From CAZRGV01 sp964599655 (lineage in GTDB: Bacteria > Planctomycetota > Planctomycetia > Isosphaerales > Isosphaeraceae), in assembly GCA_964599655.1 (NCBI GenBank), contig CAZRGV010000007.1:1-64000 (forward strand): a DNA stretch of 64,000 bases, read 5' to 3'. Shown in pieces: positions 8,807-19,270 of this stretch (positions within the stretch are counted from its first letter, which is position 1; every line of letters begins with the position of its first letter). The notes below the pieces were generated by a model that worked only from the letters and a program-made list of their open reading frames with translations, ran no database searches and was not told the origin of the DNA. The translations under genes were made by a program, and so were the position numbers.

Positions 8807-9664
8807 TCACTGGCCTACTTCGGGGGGCTTCGAGCCTCTCTGCGCGTCCAGCGACTCGCGGAAGGCCTTCTCCTTCTGCGAGACGTAGTCGCGGTAGCCC
8901 TCGGGGTCCACGAACGGGTTCGAGCCGGATCCTCTCCGGGCTTTCTCATACTTGGCGACCATGCCGTAGTAGCCACCGTGGGCGCCGAGAAAGACGTCGC
9001 AAGGGAGCGTCTTGAGGATCTGGAAGGTGCGCGCGAAGTCGTCGGCGATCTCGGGGTAGTCCTTGTTGTCCACCAGGCGAAAACCGGGATTAACGTTCGG
9101 GCTACCGATGACGACCACGTTGTAGTCCTTGCCACCCTCGGCGACGCGCCAGGTCCAGGTTGTGCAGCCTCGCGTATGACCGGGCGTTTTCCGGGCCACG
9201 AGGGTGACACCGCCGAGCCGAACCTCCTCGCCATCGTTCAGCACGCGGTCGACGGGGCAGGGGGGCCATCGGCTGTCGGTGTAGAGGTATTGCCCCTTGC
9301 CTCCAGAGGCGATCACGTCGTCATCCCCTCGCATGACAAGGACCTTTGCCCCTGTCAGCTCCTTCATCCGGGCGTGCCCGGCGACATGATCCGAGTGGGC
9401 GTGGCTGGCGAGCAGGATCTTGATGTCTTGCATCTGGAAGCCGAGCGACTCGACCGAATTCCGGATCAGGGGGACGGTCGCCTCGAACCCGCTATTGATC
9501 AGGATATGCCCCTCGGGTGTGGTGATCAGGTAGCTGGCCAGATCCTTCGAGCCAACGTAGTAAACGTTGCCGATCACCTTGTGGGCTGGAAACGGCTCGT
9601 ACCAGTCGGCCTGGCCGACGGCGGCCCAGGCCAGGGCCAGCGAAAGCGTCGCTGCCGTGAACAT
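8807..9664 (-). CDS. Exported metallo-beta-lactamase, subclass B3-like
   Basis: 285 residues with a short signal peptide (1 to about 18). The zinc motif H-A-H-S-D-H is at residues 88-93, followed by GHARMKELTGA as in B3 enzymes. PGHTRGCTTWTWRV gives the next zinc histidine and FLGAHGGYY the last, matching the B3 pattern (H-x-H-x-D-H, H196 and H263 in standard numbering). Such enzymes hydrolyse beta-lactams in the periplasm, but environmental B3-like proteins may have other lactonase or hydrolase roles. A single gene, close to a lactonase-fold propeller gene on the same strand (110 bases between them). Confidence 0.82.
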   Translation of the reverse strand: MFTAATLSLALAWAAVGQADWYEPFPAHKVIGNVYYVGSKDLASYLITTPEGHILINSGFEATVPLIRNSVESLGFQMQDIKILLASHAHSDHVAGHARMKELTGAKVLVMRGDDDVIASGGKGQYLYTDSRWPPCPVDRVLNDGEEVRLGGVTLVARKTPGHTRGCTTWTWRVAEGGKDYNVVVIGSPNVNPGFRLVDNKDYPEIADDFARTFQILKTLPCDVFLGAHGGYYGMVAKYEKARRGSGSNPFVDPEGYRDYVSQKEKAFRESLDAQRGSKPPEVGQ

Positions 9665-9774
9665 GCGAGGGATCTCCGACGTGAGGGATCGGGCTGGAAC
9701 GGACCGGTGGAGCCGAATGGTCGCTCGAGCGGACCTGTCCGTGTTCGAGTCAGGGAAAAGTTGAACTTATGGCA

Positions 9775-11049
9775 CTATGAGGACACTTTGCTAAGGTCGA
9801 GGAAGACGACGATCGACGGATTGCCGACGGGGGTGTAGTGACCGTTGAATTTGAGGCCGCCAGTCTCGCGCTCGATCTGGAACACGGCGATGTTGTCGCC
9901 TCGCTGATTGCAACAATAAAGGAACCGGCCGGTGGGGTCGAAGTTGAAGCTTCGGGGGTAATCTCCTCGCGTCCATTCTTCGCCGCTGTACGACAGGTCG
10001 CCATTCGGGCCAACGGAGAAGATTCCAATGCTGTCGTGGAGCCGGTTGCCCGCGTAGACGAACCGGCCGTCGGCCGAAACGAGGATCTCGGAGCAGAAGT
10101 TACTGCCAGCAAACCCGGGCGGCAGGGTAGAGATCGTTTGCCGAGGGGACAGCCGCCCCGTCGCGGCATCGTAGTCGAACAGAACGATGGTCGAGGCTTC
10201 CTCCTGGATGGAGTAGAGCCAGCGGCCATTGGGGTGGAAATGGAAATGCCTCGGCCCGTCGCCGGGCGGCAACGCAACCGCGTGCGGCTTGTTCGGGGTC
10301 AGCATGCCCTTGCTCGCGTCGAACTTCCAGACGAAGATCCGATCGAGGCCCAGGTCCGCATGCAGCACGAACCGCCCTGTGGGATCGGCCTGAATCATAT
10401 GGGCATGAGTTCGGTCATGACCGCTGATGGCGAAGCTGCCCGGCGGGGCGTTCTTCGCTCGGGTGGGGCCGATTTCGCCGGCATCGTTCTTGACGTCCGT
10501 GGGGTCGCCGAGCCGGCCGTCGGGAAAGATCGGCAGTACCGCCACGGAGCCGCCGAAGTAGTTCGCAACCAACAGGAACTGGCCGGTCGGGTGGATGCTC
10601 ACATAGGTCGGGCCGGCGCCCCCGGAGCGGACGGTGTTGAGTGGCGTGAGATGGCCATCCCTTCGATCGACGGCGAAGGCGCTGACCGAGCCCTCCTTGG
10701 CATCGCCGACCCGATCGGTCTCATTGGCGGAATACAGTCGGGTTCCGTCGGCGTTCGGAACCAGGCAACTCGGGCTGGTCCCCATCTCAAGGACGCCGGC
10801 GGGGGTCATCGCCCCGGTGTCGCGGTTCACCTGGAACAGATGGATGCCGCGTCCATTGCCGGGCGGGAGATCGACCTGCGTAGGTAAGACGTCGCGGAGC
10901 GGAGCGCTGAACGTGCCGACGTAGGCCATGAGCGGCCCCCCGCCTTCGTCCGAGCGTACCTTGGATAAGCGACTAATAAGCGGAGAGGTCCCCGCCAGCG
11001 CGACGGAGGTTCTCAGAAACGAGCGTCGGGAACAGTCAAGTAAAGTCAT
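9775..11049 (-). CDS. Lactonase-family (Pgl-like) seven-bladed beta-propeller, Tat-exported
   Basis: 424 residues. The N-terminus carries a twin-arginine motif (SRRSFLRTS, residues 7-15) and a hydrophobic stretch, so it is probably exported folded. MAYVGTF at about residue 41 and repeated segments such as GTSPSCLVPNADGTRLYSANE and ISGHDRTHAHMIQADPTGRF match the 6-phosphogluconolactonase/YbhE propeller family. Because it is exported it is unlikely to act on cytoplasmic 6-phosphogluconolactone; a role on an extracytoplasmic lactone or sugar acid is inference. The start at ATG 11049 fits the Tat signal. Confidence 0.82.
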   Translation of the reverse strand: MTLLDCSRRSFLRTSVALAGTSPLISRLSKVRSDEGGGPLMAYVGTFSAPLRDVLPTQVDLPPGNGRGIHLFQVNRDTGAMTPAGVLEMGTSPSCLVPNADGTRLYSANETDRVGDAKEGSVSAFAVDRRDGHLTPLNTVRSGGAGPTYVSIHPTGQFLLVANYFGGSVAVLPIFPDGRLGDPTDVKNDAGEIGPTRAKNAPPGSFAISGHDRTHAHMIQADPTGRFVLHADLGLDRIFVWKFDASKGMLTPNKPHAVALPPGDGPRHFHFHPNGRWLYSIQEEASTIVLFDYDAATGRLSPRQTISTLPPGFAGSNFCSEILVSADGRFVYAGNRLHDSIGIFSVGPNGDLSYSGEEWTRGDYPRSFNFDPTGRFLYCCNQRGDNIAVFQIERETGGLKFNGHYTPVGNPSIVVFLDLSKVSS

Positions 11050-11118
11050 GGTGGCAAAAACGTCTGTAGGTCTGATAGAATGTTTGGAATCTTGAGTGCG
11101 AACACAAGAATTCGGCGG

Positions 11119-12135
11119 TTAATGTTTCCTCGGGGCCGGCTGTCGGAACCCTCGCTCCACGTTGTCCCTCGGGTCGGTGGAGACCGGGCCGTCGCGCCAG
11201 AGCCATCGCATCATCTCCGGCAGGATCGCCCCGCCGAATTTTTGACCGTGGCTGTTCATCCCCCAAGAGTAGTTGACGTCGTACCCCTTCTGGGTGAGGG
11301 CCTTCATGAGGCGCACGTTCTGGTAGAACCAGTCGCGGGTCTCATCGTATTGACCATCGCGGCGGAGGCCACGGTTGTCGTTTCGGCCGTCGCAGAGGTA
11401 GACGCGGATCGGCTTTTTTTCGGCTGCCAGGACCTTCTCCGGGTAGACGTGTCCGCCTCGGAGGTTGACGAAGCTGCCGACGTTGCTCAGGACCTTGCGG
11501 AAGTGGTTGGGGCGCTCCCAGGCGACCGTGAACGCCGCGATCGCGCCCGAGCTGGAGCCGCCGATGCCGTGCATCTCGGGGTCCTTCGAGATGTTGTAAT
11601 CCTTCTCCAGCACGGGCATGAGCTCTTCGGTGATCACGCGGGCATACTTGTCGTCGAGCGAGTTATACTCGGTCGGGCGGTTGGTGTTCCGGTCGCCCCA
11701 GTCGCGGGGTGTCGGCTCGGGCTGATCGGGGCGTCGGCCGGGGTTGATGAACACGCCGATCATGACCGGGATTTCGCGACGATAGATCAGGTTGTCCATC
11801 ACGTTCTGCGCCCGCATGTCCCCGTTCTCGTCCTTGAACGCCTGGCCGTCCTGGAAAACCATGAGAGCCGCCGGGACGGCGGGATCATACTGCGCCGGAA
11901 CGTAGATCCAGTACGTGTGCTGGGTGCCGGGGTAGACCTTGCTGGGAACCGTGTAAGGTCCTCGGATTTCTCCCTTCGGCACGCCCTCCTGCGGCAAAGA
12001 GTCGGGCCCCAGCCGGTACTGGGAATCTGGGTTCGGCTGGGGCACGGCAGGCGATTGCCCTCTCGCTTGCACGAACGCAACGACGACAACTCCCAGATAT
12101 CCGAGCCTGACCACGGAGGTGATCGCCTTTCTCAT
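11119..12135 (-). CDS. Exported alpha/beta-hydrolase, esterase D/Fes-like
   Basis: 338 residues from the ATG at 12135, which begins a signal peptide (MRKAITSVVRLGYLGVVVVAF). An in-frame upstream ATG at 12171 would add 12 residues without improving the signal. The Fes/esterase D family shows as YWIYVPAQYDPAVPAALMVF, the nucleophile elbow GGSSSGAIAA (about residue 180), DGRNDN with a candidate acid residue, and SWGMNSHGQKF with the likely catalytic His. Such proteins cleave ester bonds in carbohydrate esters or siderophores. The substrate is not predictable here. It follows the lactonase gene position on the same strand but starts 69 bases upstream of it. Confidence 0.82.
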   Translation of the reverse strand: MRKAITSVVRLGYLGVVVVAFVQARGQSPAVPQPNPDSQYRLGPDSLPQEGVPKGEIRGPYTVPSKVYPGTQHTYWIYVPAQYDPAVPAALMVFQDGQAFKDENGDMRAQNVMDNLIYRREIPVMIGVFINPGRRPDQPEPTPRDWGDRNTNRPTEYNSLDDKYARVITEELMPVLEKDYNISKDPEMHGIGGSSSGAIAAFTVAWERPNHFRKVLSNVGSFVNLRGGHVYPEKVLAAEKKPIRVYLCDGRNDNRGLRRDGQYDETRDWFYQNVRLMKALTQKGYDVNYSWGMNSHGQKFGGAILPEMMRWLWRDGPVSTDPRDNVERGFRQPAPRKH

Positions 12136-12496
12136 ACCACAACTCCCCGACAGGACGTATTCCCGAACCACGGACCGGCGGCCGAGGAGATTCCGGTCGC
12201 CTGCGATCGCGTTGACGTCAAAAACGCTGTCGGTCCAGGATATTCGTCCGGCCGTGCCGCTGCCAGAAGCCAGGGAGATTCGTCCGCGTGCAGTCGAGGT
12301 AAGAGAGGAAGGATGCCTTCAGGCGTAAACATGCAAGCGTCTCGACACTCTTCTCCGCTTGGACCACAGAAGAGTCGCATCGCGAAGGAGAATGCGGATC
12401 GAGCGAAACACAAAACCCGCCGTCGATAAGTCAGAACCCATGGCAAGAACCGGGTTTTGACGGATCGAGGCGGGTCGTTTCGGATGCGATGGACAG
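12136..12496. other. Intergenic, leader of the esterase gene
   Basis: About 360 bases between the esterase start and tRNA-Met. I see no supported coding region, repeat or clear terminator. It should hold the esterase promoter on the minus strand. Confidence 0.5.
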
Positions 12497-12570
12497 TAGC
12501 GGCGACAGGATTCGAACCTGTGACCTGCGGTTTATGATTCCGCTGCTCTAACCAACTGAGCTACGCCGCC
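12497..12570 (-). tRNA. tRNA-Met (CAT anticodon)
   Basis: The minus strand folds as a cloverleaf: acceptor GGCGGCG with CGCCGCT (G1-U72), D arm GCTC/GAGC, anticodon loop ATCATAA with CAT, and T arm ACAGG-TTCGAAT-CCTGT. CCA is not encoded. The body resembles elongator tRNA-Met more than tRNA-Ile2 or the initiator (it lacks the three G-C pairs of the initiator anticodon stem). One anticodon-stem pair (31-39) reads A-A. Confidence 0.9.
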
Positions 12571-12967
12571 TCGAACGAACCTCTGGTCGTCCGTGAAGGA
12601 AGATGGAAGAATTCTAACCCGCGAGGGGCATGGATTCAAGCCGTTCGCCGTTCACCGGCGTTGTTCACGTCGATGAAGTGGATCGAGCGCGAGCGAGTGG
12701 GCGGGGCCGATCGATGTCGACCCAGGGCTGCAGTCGCGGGATGGTTCTCCGGTCCAGCCCCAGTTCTAGAACATAATGCTCATTATCGGACGTTGCTCCG
12801 ATCTCAGATATTTCGGACGGAAAGGTCGCAAGATTGGGCGTGGTTTCGTTCAAAAATCTCTCGCTCTCGACGACAAGCCGGGCTCTTCTCGGGGACTGGT
12901 TGCTGACCTGAACCCCGAGAGACGTTGGCCGATCCCGGTTCTGTTGATCGATTTCGGCGGATGGGAT
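12571..12967. other. Intergenic, nothing recognised
   Basis: About 400 bases between tRNA-Met and the pyrF stop. Short open frames exist on both strands but none has a family resemblance or a good ribosome binding site. The tRNA promoter should lie at the left end on the minus strand. Confidence 0.4.
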
Positions 12968-13927
12968 TCAGGATTTTGGTGAGGCGAGCCGACCGGCTCG
13001 GGTGTTGGTCGCGAGATCTTCGGCCATCCCGCGTACCGCTGCCTCGATGGCGGCACGCCAGTCGTCGCCGAATCGCTCGCGAAAGTCCGGCTGCCTATAG
13101 GCGAACGTCACGCCCCTCGAACTGTTGACGATCGCCCCGAGCCCGTCCTTGTCGAAGGCGTCGGCGACGTCGGCAGCGGTTCCCCCCTGAGCTCCATAGC
13201 CGGGAACGAGGAAGATCAGGCCGGGCAAAGCTGCCCGAAGCTCGGCCAGTTGAGCGGGATAGGTCGCCCCGACCACGGCACCAACAAGGCTGTAGCCCGA
13301 CGCTCCGCGATACGGCGCCGCCCATTCGGCCAGTCGATCGGCCACGTGGCGATAGACGGGTCGGCCGTCGGCGACGAGGTCCTGAAACTCAACCGCCGAA
13401 GGGTTGCTGGTCCGTACGAGAACGAAGACCCCCTTCCCCTCCGCCTCAGCCACCCGGATGAACGGCTCAACACCGTCGCGGCCCAGAAAAGGATTCACGG
13501 TCAAGGCGTCCGCATCCCAGGGAGCATCTCGGCGCGCGCCGAGATCGACCTTGCCCAGATACGCGCGGGCGTAGGCTTCCGCCGTCGATCCGATATCGTT
13601 TCGCTTGCCATCGATGACGACGAGCAGTCCAGCGCGTTTCGCATGGCGGGCGCTGGCATGCAGGGCCGCGACCCCTTCGGGTCCATACGCCTCGAAGAAC
13701 GCGGACTGAAACTTGACGACGGGGACGAACGGCGCGACGATATCCACGACCTCCCGCGAAAACGACTCGAGCGTAAAGGCCACCTCCCGACGGTCGTCAC
13801 CGAACCTGCGACGCAATCCCTCGGGCAAGAGATCGGGCCTTGGATCAATTCCGACCATCACCGCATTGCCCACTCTGCGCTCGGCATCAATCAGGCGATC
13901 CGCGAAATTCACAACCCCAACCCTCAA
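12968..13927 (-). CDS. pyrF: Orotidine 5'-phosphate decarboxylase, type 2
   Basis: 319 residues. The catalytic signature DGKRNDIGST (about residues 103-112) holds the Lys-Asp pair of OMP decarboxylase, and MVGIDPRPDLLP near residue 23 with VKFQSAFFEAYGPEG near residue 72 mark the long type 2 (UMPS-like/mycobacterial) form. It catalyses the last step of UMP synthesis in the cytoplasm. The C-terminal FLVPGYGAQGGTAADV is the phosphate-binding end of the barrel. It is a lone pyrimidine gene, divergent from tRNA-Pro with about 67 bases between them. Confidence 0.93.
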   Translation of the reverse strand: MRVGVVNFADRLIDAERRVGNAVMVGIDPRPDLLPEGLRRRFGDDRREVAFTLESFSREVVDIVAPFVPVVKFQSAFFEAYGPEGVAALHASARHAKRAGLLVVIDGKRNDIGSTAEAYARAYLGKVDLGARRDAPWDADALTVNPFLGRDGVEPFIRVAEAEGKGVFVLVRTSNPSAVEFQDLVADGRPVYRHVADRLAEWAAPYRGASGYSLVGAVVGATYPAQLAELRAALPGLIFLVPGYGAQGGTAADVADAFDKDGLGAIVNSSRGVTFAYRQPDFRERFGDDWRAAIEAAVRGMAEDLATNTRAGRLASPKS

Positions 13928-13994
13928 CAGGTCCGATTGACAGAACGCACCAAGTTCCTACAATAACCTATCCCGTCGCGAAAGCCACGGGAGG

Positions 13995-14069
13995 CGGGGC
14001 GTAGCGCAGTTTGGCTAGCGCGCTAGACTGGGGGTCTAGAGGTCGCAGGTTCAAATCCTGTCGCCCCGA
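13995..14069 (+). tRNA. tRNA-Pro (GGG anticodon)
   Basis: Acceptor CGGGGCG pairs with CGCCCCG, followed by discriminator A. The anticodon stem CTAGA/TCTAG encloses loop CTGGGGG with anticodon GGG. The T arm is GCAGG-TTCAAAT-CCTGT. CCA is not encoded. A strong terminator follows 13 bases later. Confidence 0.93.
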
Positions 14070-14082
14070 CTGATCACAACCG

Positions 14083-14133
14083 CGAATCCCGTCGCCAGTT
14101 GCGAAAGCGGCTGGCGACGGGATTCGAGTTTTT
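14083..14133 (+). terminator. Terminator after tRNA-Pro, 16-bp perfect stem
   Basis: 14083-14098 is the exact reverse complement of 14111-14126, with a 12-base loop. AG and five T follow at 14129-14133. The minus side lacks a T-run, so it serves the tRNA. It ends 5 bases before the convergent katG stop and could also form in the katG mRNA 3' end. Confidence 0.85.
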
Positions 14134-14138
14134 CGCGA

Positions 14139-16313
<2,175 letters not shown>

Positions 16314-16376
16314 GTGGACTTGCTCCCTCTGAAGGACTGGAATCGTGAGCGATTCCAATGGAATTGGTTTCGATGT

Positions 16377-16814
16377 TTACTCGCCGCGTGAGCCTCGATT
16401 TGCCGCGCGGCACGTCGGACACCTGCCCCAGTAGATCACCTCCGCCTCGTCGATCTCGTAGCCCGAGGCGTCGGCGGCGGTCAAGCAGGGGGCTTCGCCG
16501 ACGGCGCAGTCGACGTCGACCGTTTTTCCGCAGTTGCGACAAATCAAGTGGTGGTGGTTGTCGCCGACACGATCCTCGTAAAGGGCCGGCGATCCCGCGG
16601 GCTGGATGCGCCGGATGATGCCTTTCTCGGCCAGGATACCCAACGCGTCGTAAACCGCCTGTCGTGAAATGGCACCGATCTCGGCACGAACGTCGTCGGC
16701 CACGACGTCCGCCGTGGAATGGGGCCGACGCGACACGGCCCGCAGCACCGCCAGGCGCTGAGCCGTGACATGAACACCGTGTTCGCGAAGGATTTTGGCC
16801 GGATCGTCTCTCAT
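16377..16814 (-). CDS. furA: Fur-family peroxide regulator (FurA/PerR type)
   Basis: 145 residues. The winged helix occupies about residues 10-85 (TAQRLAVLRAV, ISRQAVYDALGIL). The metal-binding segment HHHLICRNCGKTVDVDC follows, with a second Cys pair in GRCPTC near the end. A fur gene directly upstream of katG matches the furA-katG arrangement of mycobacteria and streptomycetes, in which the regulator represses both genes until peroxide oxidises it. Here the pair is 63 bases apart and probably one transcript. The ATG coincides with the predicted transcription start (see the promoter entry). Whether it senses peroxide or iron cannot be read directly. Confidence 0.9.
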   Translation of the reverse strand: MRDDPAKILREHGVHVTAQRLAVLRAVSRRPHSTADVVADDVRAEIGAISRQAVYDALGILAEKGIIRRIQPAGSPALYEDRVGDNHHHLICRNCGKTVDVDCAVGEAPCLTAADASGYEIDEAEVIYWGRCPTCRAANRGSRGE

Positions 16815-16848
16815 GCCCTGATCATACGAAAATTGTGGACTCTGTCAA
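16814..16848 (-). promoter_or_regulatory. Sigma70-type promoter of furA-katG, apparently leaderless
   Basis: On the minus strand TTGACA (16848-16843) and TATGAT (16826-16821) are 16 bases apart, matching the consensus in 11 of 12 positions. The expected start point, 6-8 bases past the -10 box, falls on the furA ATG at 16814, leaving no room for a ribosome binding site. A leaderless furA transcript is known in mycobacteria. The AT-rich spacer (CACAATTTTCGTATGAT) is a plausible Fur operator. Confidence 0.65.
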
Positions 16849-17182
16849 GACTTGGATTGAATCCAGAAAAGATCCGGCGGGTCGCTCGATGATTTGGATG
16901 CGTCCTTGCTTGCAACCTTGCGCTTGGGCGACCGTCACTCCATTTGACGTAACATCTTCCCGTCGAGTATTTTCCGTCGTTCACTCACGCTCGTGGAATT
17001 CCTGCCCCTGGGCGCAAGCCGGCGAGAAAAAGGCCCCACGAAGTCCGGTCGCCCCGACGATTTTTCGAGACTAACCCTTCGGCGAGAACCTCGAAGGGCT
17101 TTCTCATTCGCTCGACCTGAAGGTGATCCAGACGAACGTCCTGGTCGACGCCGCCAAGATGGGAAGGGCTCAATTTGCTTAA

Positions 17183-17398
17183 GTCTGCAAGTATCTTGAA
17201 ATCTACATTTATGAACTCATTTGCAGCGTCGAACGAATGAAGACTCGTGGCTGGCTGGAAGAGGTGCCCGACGAGGATGGTCGCTCGCAGCCGTTTCGCC
17301 TGACAGCACAGGGACGCGAGCTTCTGGAAAAGGCGGTTCCTGCCTGGAGCGCGGCGCAAGAGCAGGTCAAGAAGGTTCTTGGGGGACAGGTTCGTTGA
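17183..17398 (+). pseudogene. MarR-family regulator, C-terminal remnant
   Basis: The frame from 17183 to the TGA at 17396 ends in the wing and last helix of a MarR/PadR-like winged helix: VERMKTRGWLEEVPDEDG, then FRLTAQGRELLEKA and a helical tail. The upstream dimerisation helices and recognition helix are missing or unrecognisable, and a stop (17180-17182) closes the frame. No start codon with a ribosome binding site is present. It looks like the 3' end of a lost regulator gene. Confidence 0.5.
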
Positions 17399-17491
17399 GC
17401 GGTTGAACCAAGCGACAAAGCGAGTCAGCCAAACGCCCGCAGCAGTCTGATCTTTTTTGTCACATAGTTGTATATCAAACAATGATCGGAC

Positions 17492-17782
17492 ATGAAGGTC
17501 GAAGAACATTCGACCGTGCAGCGGATTCGCCTCAAGAGCGTGTCTTCCGTTCCGCCCACGAAGGAGGCGCTGGATGCCGGATGGCTGAAGCAACGGGCTC
17601 TCGATGCTTGTGCAGCTGACGTGGGGTTTGTTGAGATTGGTCGACCCGCTTCACCTTCACTGGCCAGGAGCAGTTTTCTGAGGAAGGAACGAAGCGTGGT
17701 CTGGGCGCTGCTGCGGCGGAAGATTCGGCTCACTGGCCCACTCAAGCGACTGGTGGCGTTCGGAAAGTGCTTTCCCCAGTAA
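17492..17782 (+). pseudogene. Ferredoxin-like N-terminal remnant
   Basis: The frame contains EALDAGWLKQRALDACAADV followed by GFVEIGRPA, resembling the N-terminal region of 4Fe-4S ferredoxin-type/epoxyqueuosine-reductase-like proteins of about 200-300 residues. After this the sequence loses similarity, and none of the expected CxxCxxCxxxC clusters follow. It lies downstream of the MarR-like remnant in the same orientation, so both may be leftovers of one former operon. The resemblance is from memory of the family and needs a search. Confidence 0.35.
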
Positions 17783-17908
17783 TTTCACTGAATCGGTAAT
17801 CCGAACTGAACGTCCGGGTTTGTTTGCGACGAGCCGTCGTCTAGCCGTCGCCCGCGTCCGCCGAACTGGGCTTACCCCGAGTTCGGTTGACCTTGGACGG
17901 GCCCTCGC

Positions 17909-19270
17909 TCAGAGTCCCGGAAGGCGCTCGTGAGCGTCGCCGAATTGATCGAGCGAAATGCCCATGCGGTCCATGATCGAGAGGTAGAGGCTGCAAAGTT
18001 TGCGGTCGTCGTCGCCTCGGGTGGAGTAGTCGAGCGCGCGGCCGGTTTCGAGCGTGCCGCCAAGCCCACCGACGAGGACGAGCGGGACTTTGCTCGCGTC
18101 ATGCCGCGAACCGGAGAACATGCTGTTGATGAACAGAAGGCATGTATTGTCGAGCACGGTACCCGACCCTTCGGGCATGGCGTCGAGGCGGCTGGCGAGA
18201 TAGGTGAGTTGCTCGACATAATATTGCGTCACTCGCAGGTAGGCGTCGGACTTGTCGTCGTGCGAGGCGCCATGGTGCGCCGATCGGACGTCGAGGAACG
18301 GGTAAAAAAGTCCGGAAATATCCCGACAGAGCAACAGCGTGGCGATCCGCGTCTTGTCCGTCTGGAATGCGAGCGCGATGAGGTCGCACATCAATCGCAT
18401 GTGTTCGCGGATGTCCTCGGGAAGGCCGTTGTCGGGGCGAGGCATCGCGACGACGGGCTGTCCTCGGCTGGCGGCACGGTCGTCGGCGGCCTGCTTCTCG
18501 GCCCGCATCGGCACAACGCGGCGCTCGACCTCCCGGACGCTGGTCAGATATTCGTCGAGCTTTGCCCGGTCGCCGGCGCTGACGCGACGGCTCAGGTCGG
18601 CGGCCTCCTCTCGTACGCGATCCAGGATGCTCTTATTGCGCCGGCTGCCTTGGTTGTCGAACAGAGCATCGAACGCCAGCGACGGGTAAACCTCCATGGG
18701 GACCGGCGAGGTGGCGCTCCGCCACGAGATGTGCGAGCTGTAGGCCATCGAGAAGTTCGTCTCATGGTAGCCGGTAATCGGCTGTTCGCAGCCAAGTACC
18801 ATGCTTGGCTGCACGGTTTTCTCACCGAGGTGCCTGGCCAGCTCCTGATCGATGCTAACGCCGCCTCGCAGCTCGGCCCCCTTCTTCAAGGCGGCGCCGG
18901 AGAGGATGTTGCCCGTCTGACCGGGGTGAATGCCGACGCCAGTCGCATGCTTATTAAAAAGACCATGGATGACATTAATCTTGCCCTTGAGCGGCTCCAG
19001 GGGCTTCAGACAGGGCCCCAGTTGCATCGACGCGCCGGAACCTCCAGCCCACCAGTGCGTCGGGTTGACGCCGCAGCCCATGAACATCGCCGCGAACCGC
19101 TTCGGCGACGGCGACGGGCCATCTTCCGGGGTCGGCGACGCCCCCCAGGTGGGGACGGATTCAAGCCAGGGCAGCGCCATCGTTACCCCCACCCCCCGGA
19201 GGAACATCCGTCGTGAGGCTCCAACGTCGAGCCGACGTGGATCGTCCGCCAGTCTCGTAGCGTTCTTCAT
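17909..19270 (-). CDS. DUF1552 protein, Tat-exported (copy B)
   Basis: 453 residues with a Tat signal (SRRMFLRGVGVTMALPWL, about residues 19-36). The family is recognised by RFAAMFMGCGVNPTHWW, GQTGNILSGA, SSHISW and DNTCLLFINSMFSGSRHDAS. The function is unknown; members are encoded with DUF1592-type haem proteins in planctomycetes and myxobacteria. Its ATG overlaps the stop of the DUF1592 gene by four bases (ATGA), so the two are translationally coupled. It is related to, but clearly diverged from, the copy at 22459-23763. Confidence 0.9.
   Translation of the reverse strand: MKNATRLADDPRRLDVGASRRMFLRGVGVTMALPWLESVPTWGASPTPEDGPSPSPKRFAAMFMGCGVNPTHWWAGGSGASMQLGPCLKPLEPLKGKINVIHGLFNKHATGVGIHPGQTGNILSGAALKKGAELRGGVSIDQELARHLGEKTVQPSMVLGCEQPITGYHETNFSMAYSSHISWRSATSPVPMEVYPSLAFDALFDNQGSRRNKSILDRVREEAADLSRRVSAGDRAKLDEYLTSVREVERRVVPMRAEKQAADDRAASRGQPVVAMPRPDNGLPEDIREHMRLMCDLIALAFQTDKTRIATLLLCRDISGLFYPFLDVRSAHHGASHDDKSDAYLRVTQYYVEQLTYLASRLDAMPEGSGTVLDNTCLLFINSMFSGSRHDASKVPLVLVGGLGGTLETGRALDYSTRGDDDRKLCSLYLSIMDRMGISLDQFGDAHERLPGL

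Larger units (their letters stand above)
16850..17908. other. Decayed intergenic region with gene remnants
   Basis: About 1 kb between the furA promoter and the DUF1552 stop. No intact gene is visible. Two plus-strand remnants are listed separately (MarR-like 17183-17398, ferredoxin-like 17492-17782). The rest shows no recognisable feature. Confidence 0.6.

Noticed and set aside
11080..12429. 449-codon plus-strand open frame
   Set aside because: Antisense to the esterase, which has a signal peptide and a nucleophile elbow. The long frame is Val/Arg/His-rich shadow sequence.
16985..17593. 202-codon minus-strand frame in the decayed region
   Set aside because: No family features; the plus strand shows better remnants (MarR-like and ferredoxin-like) in the same bases.
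17930..19216. 428-codon plus-strand open frame
   Set aside because: Antisense to DUF1552 copy B; no recognisable domain.
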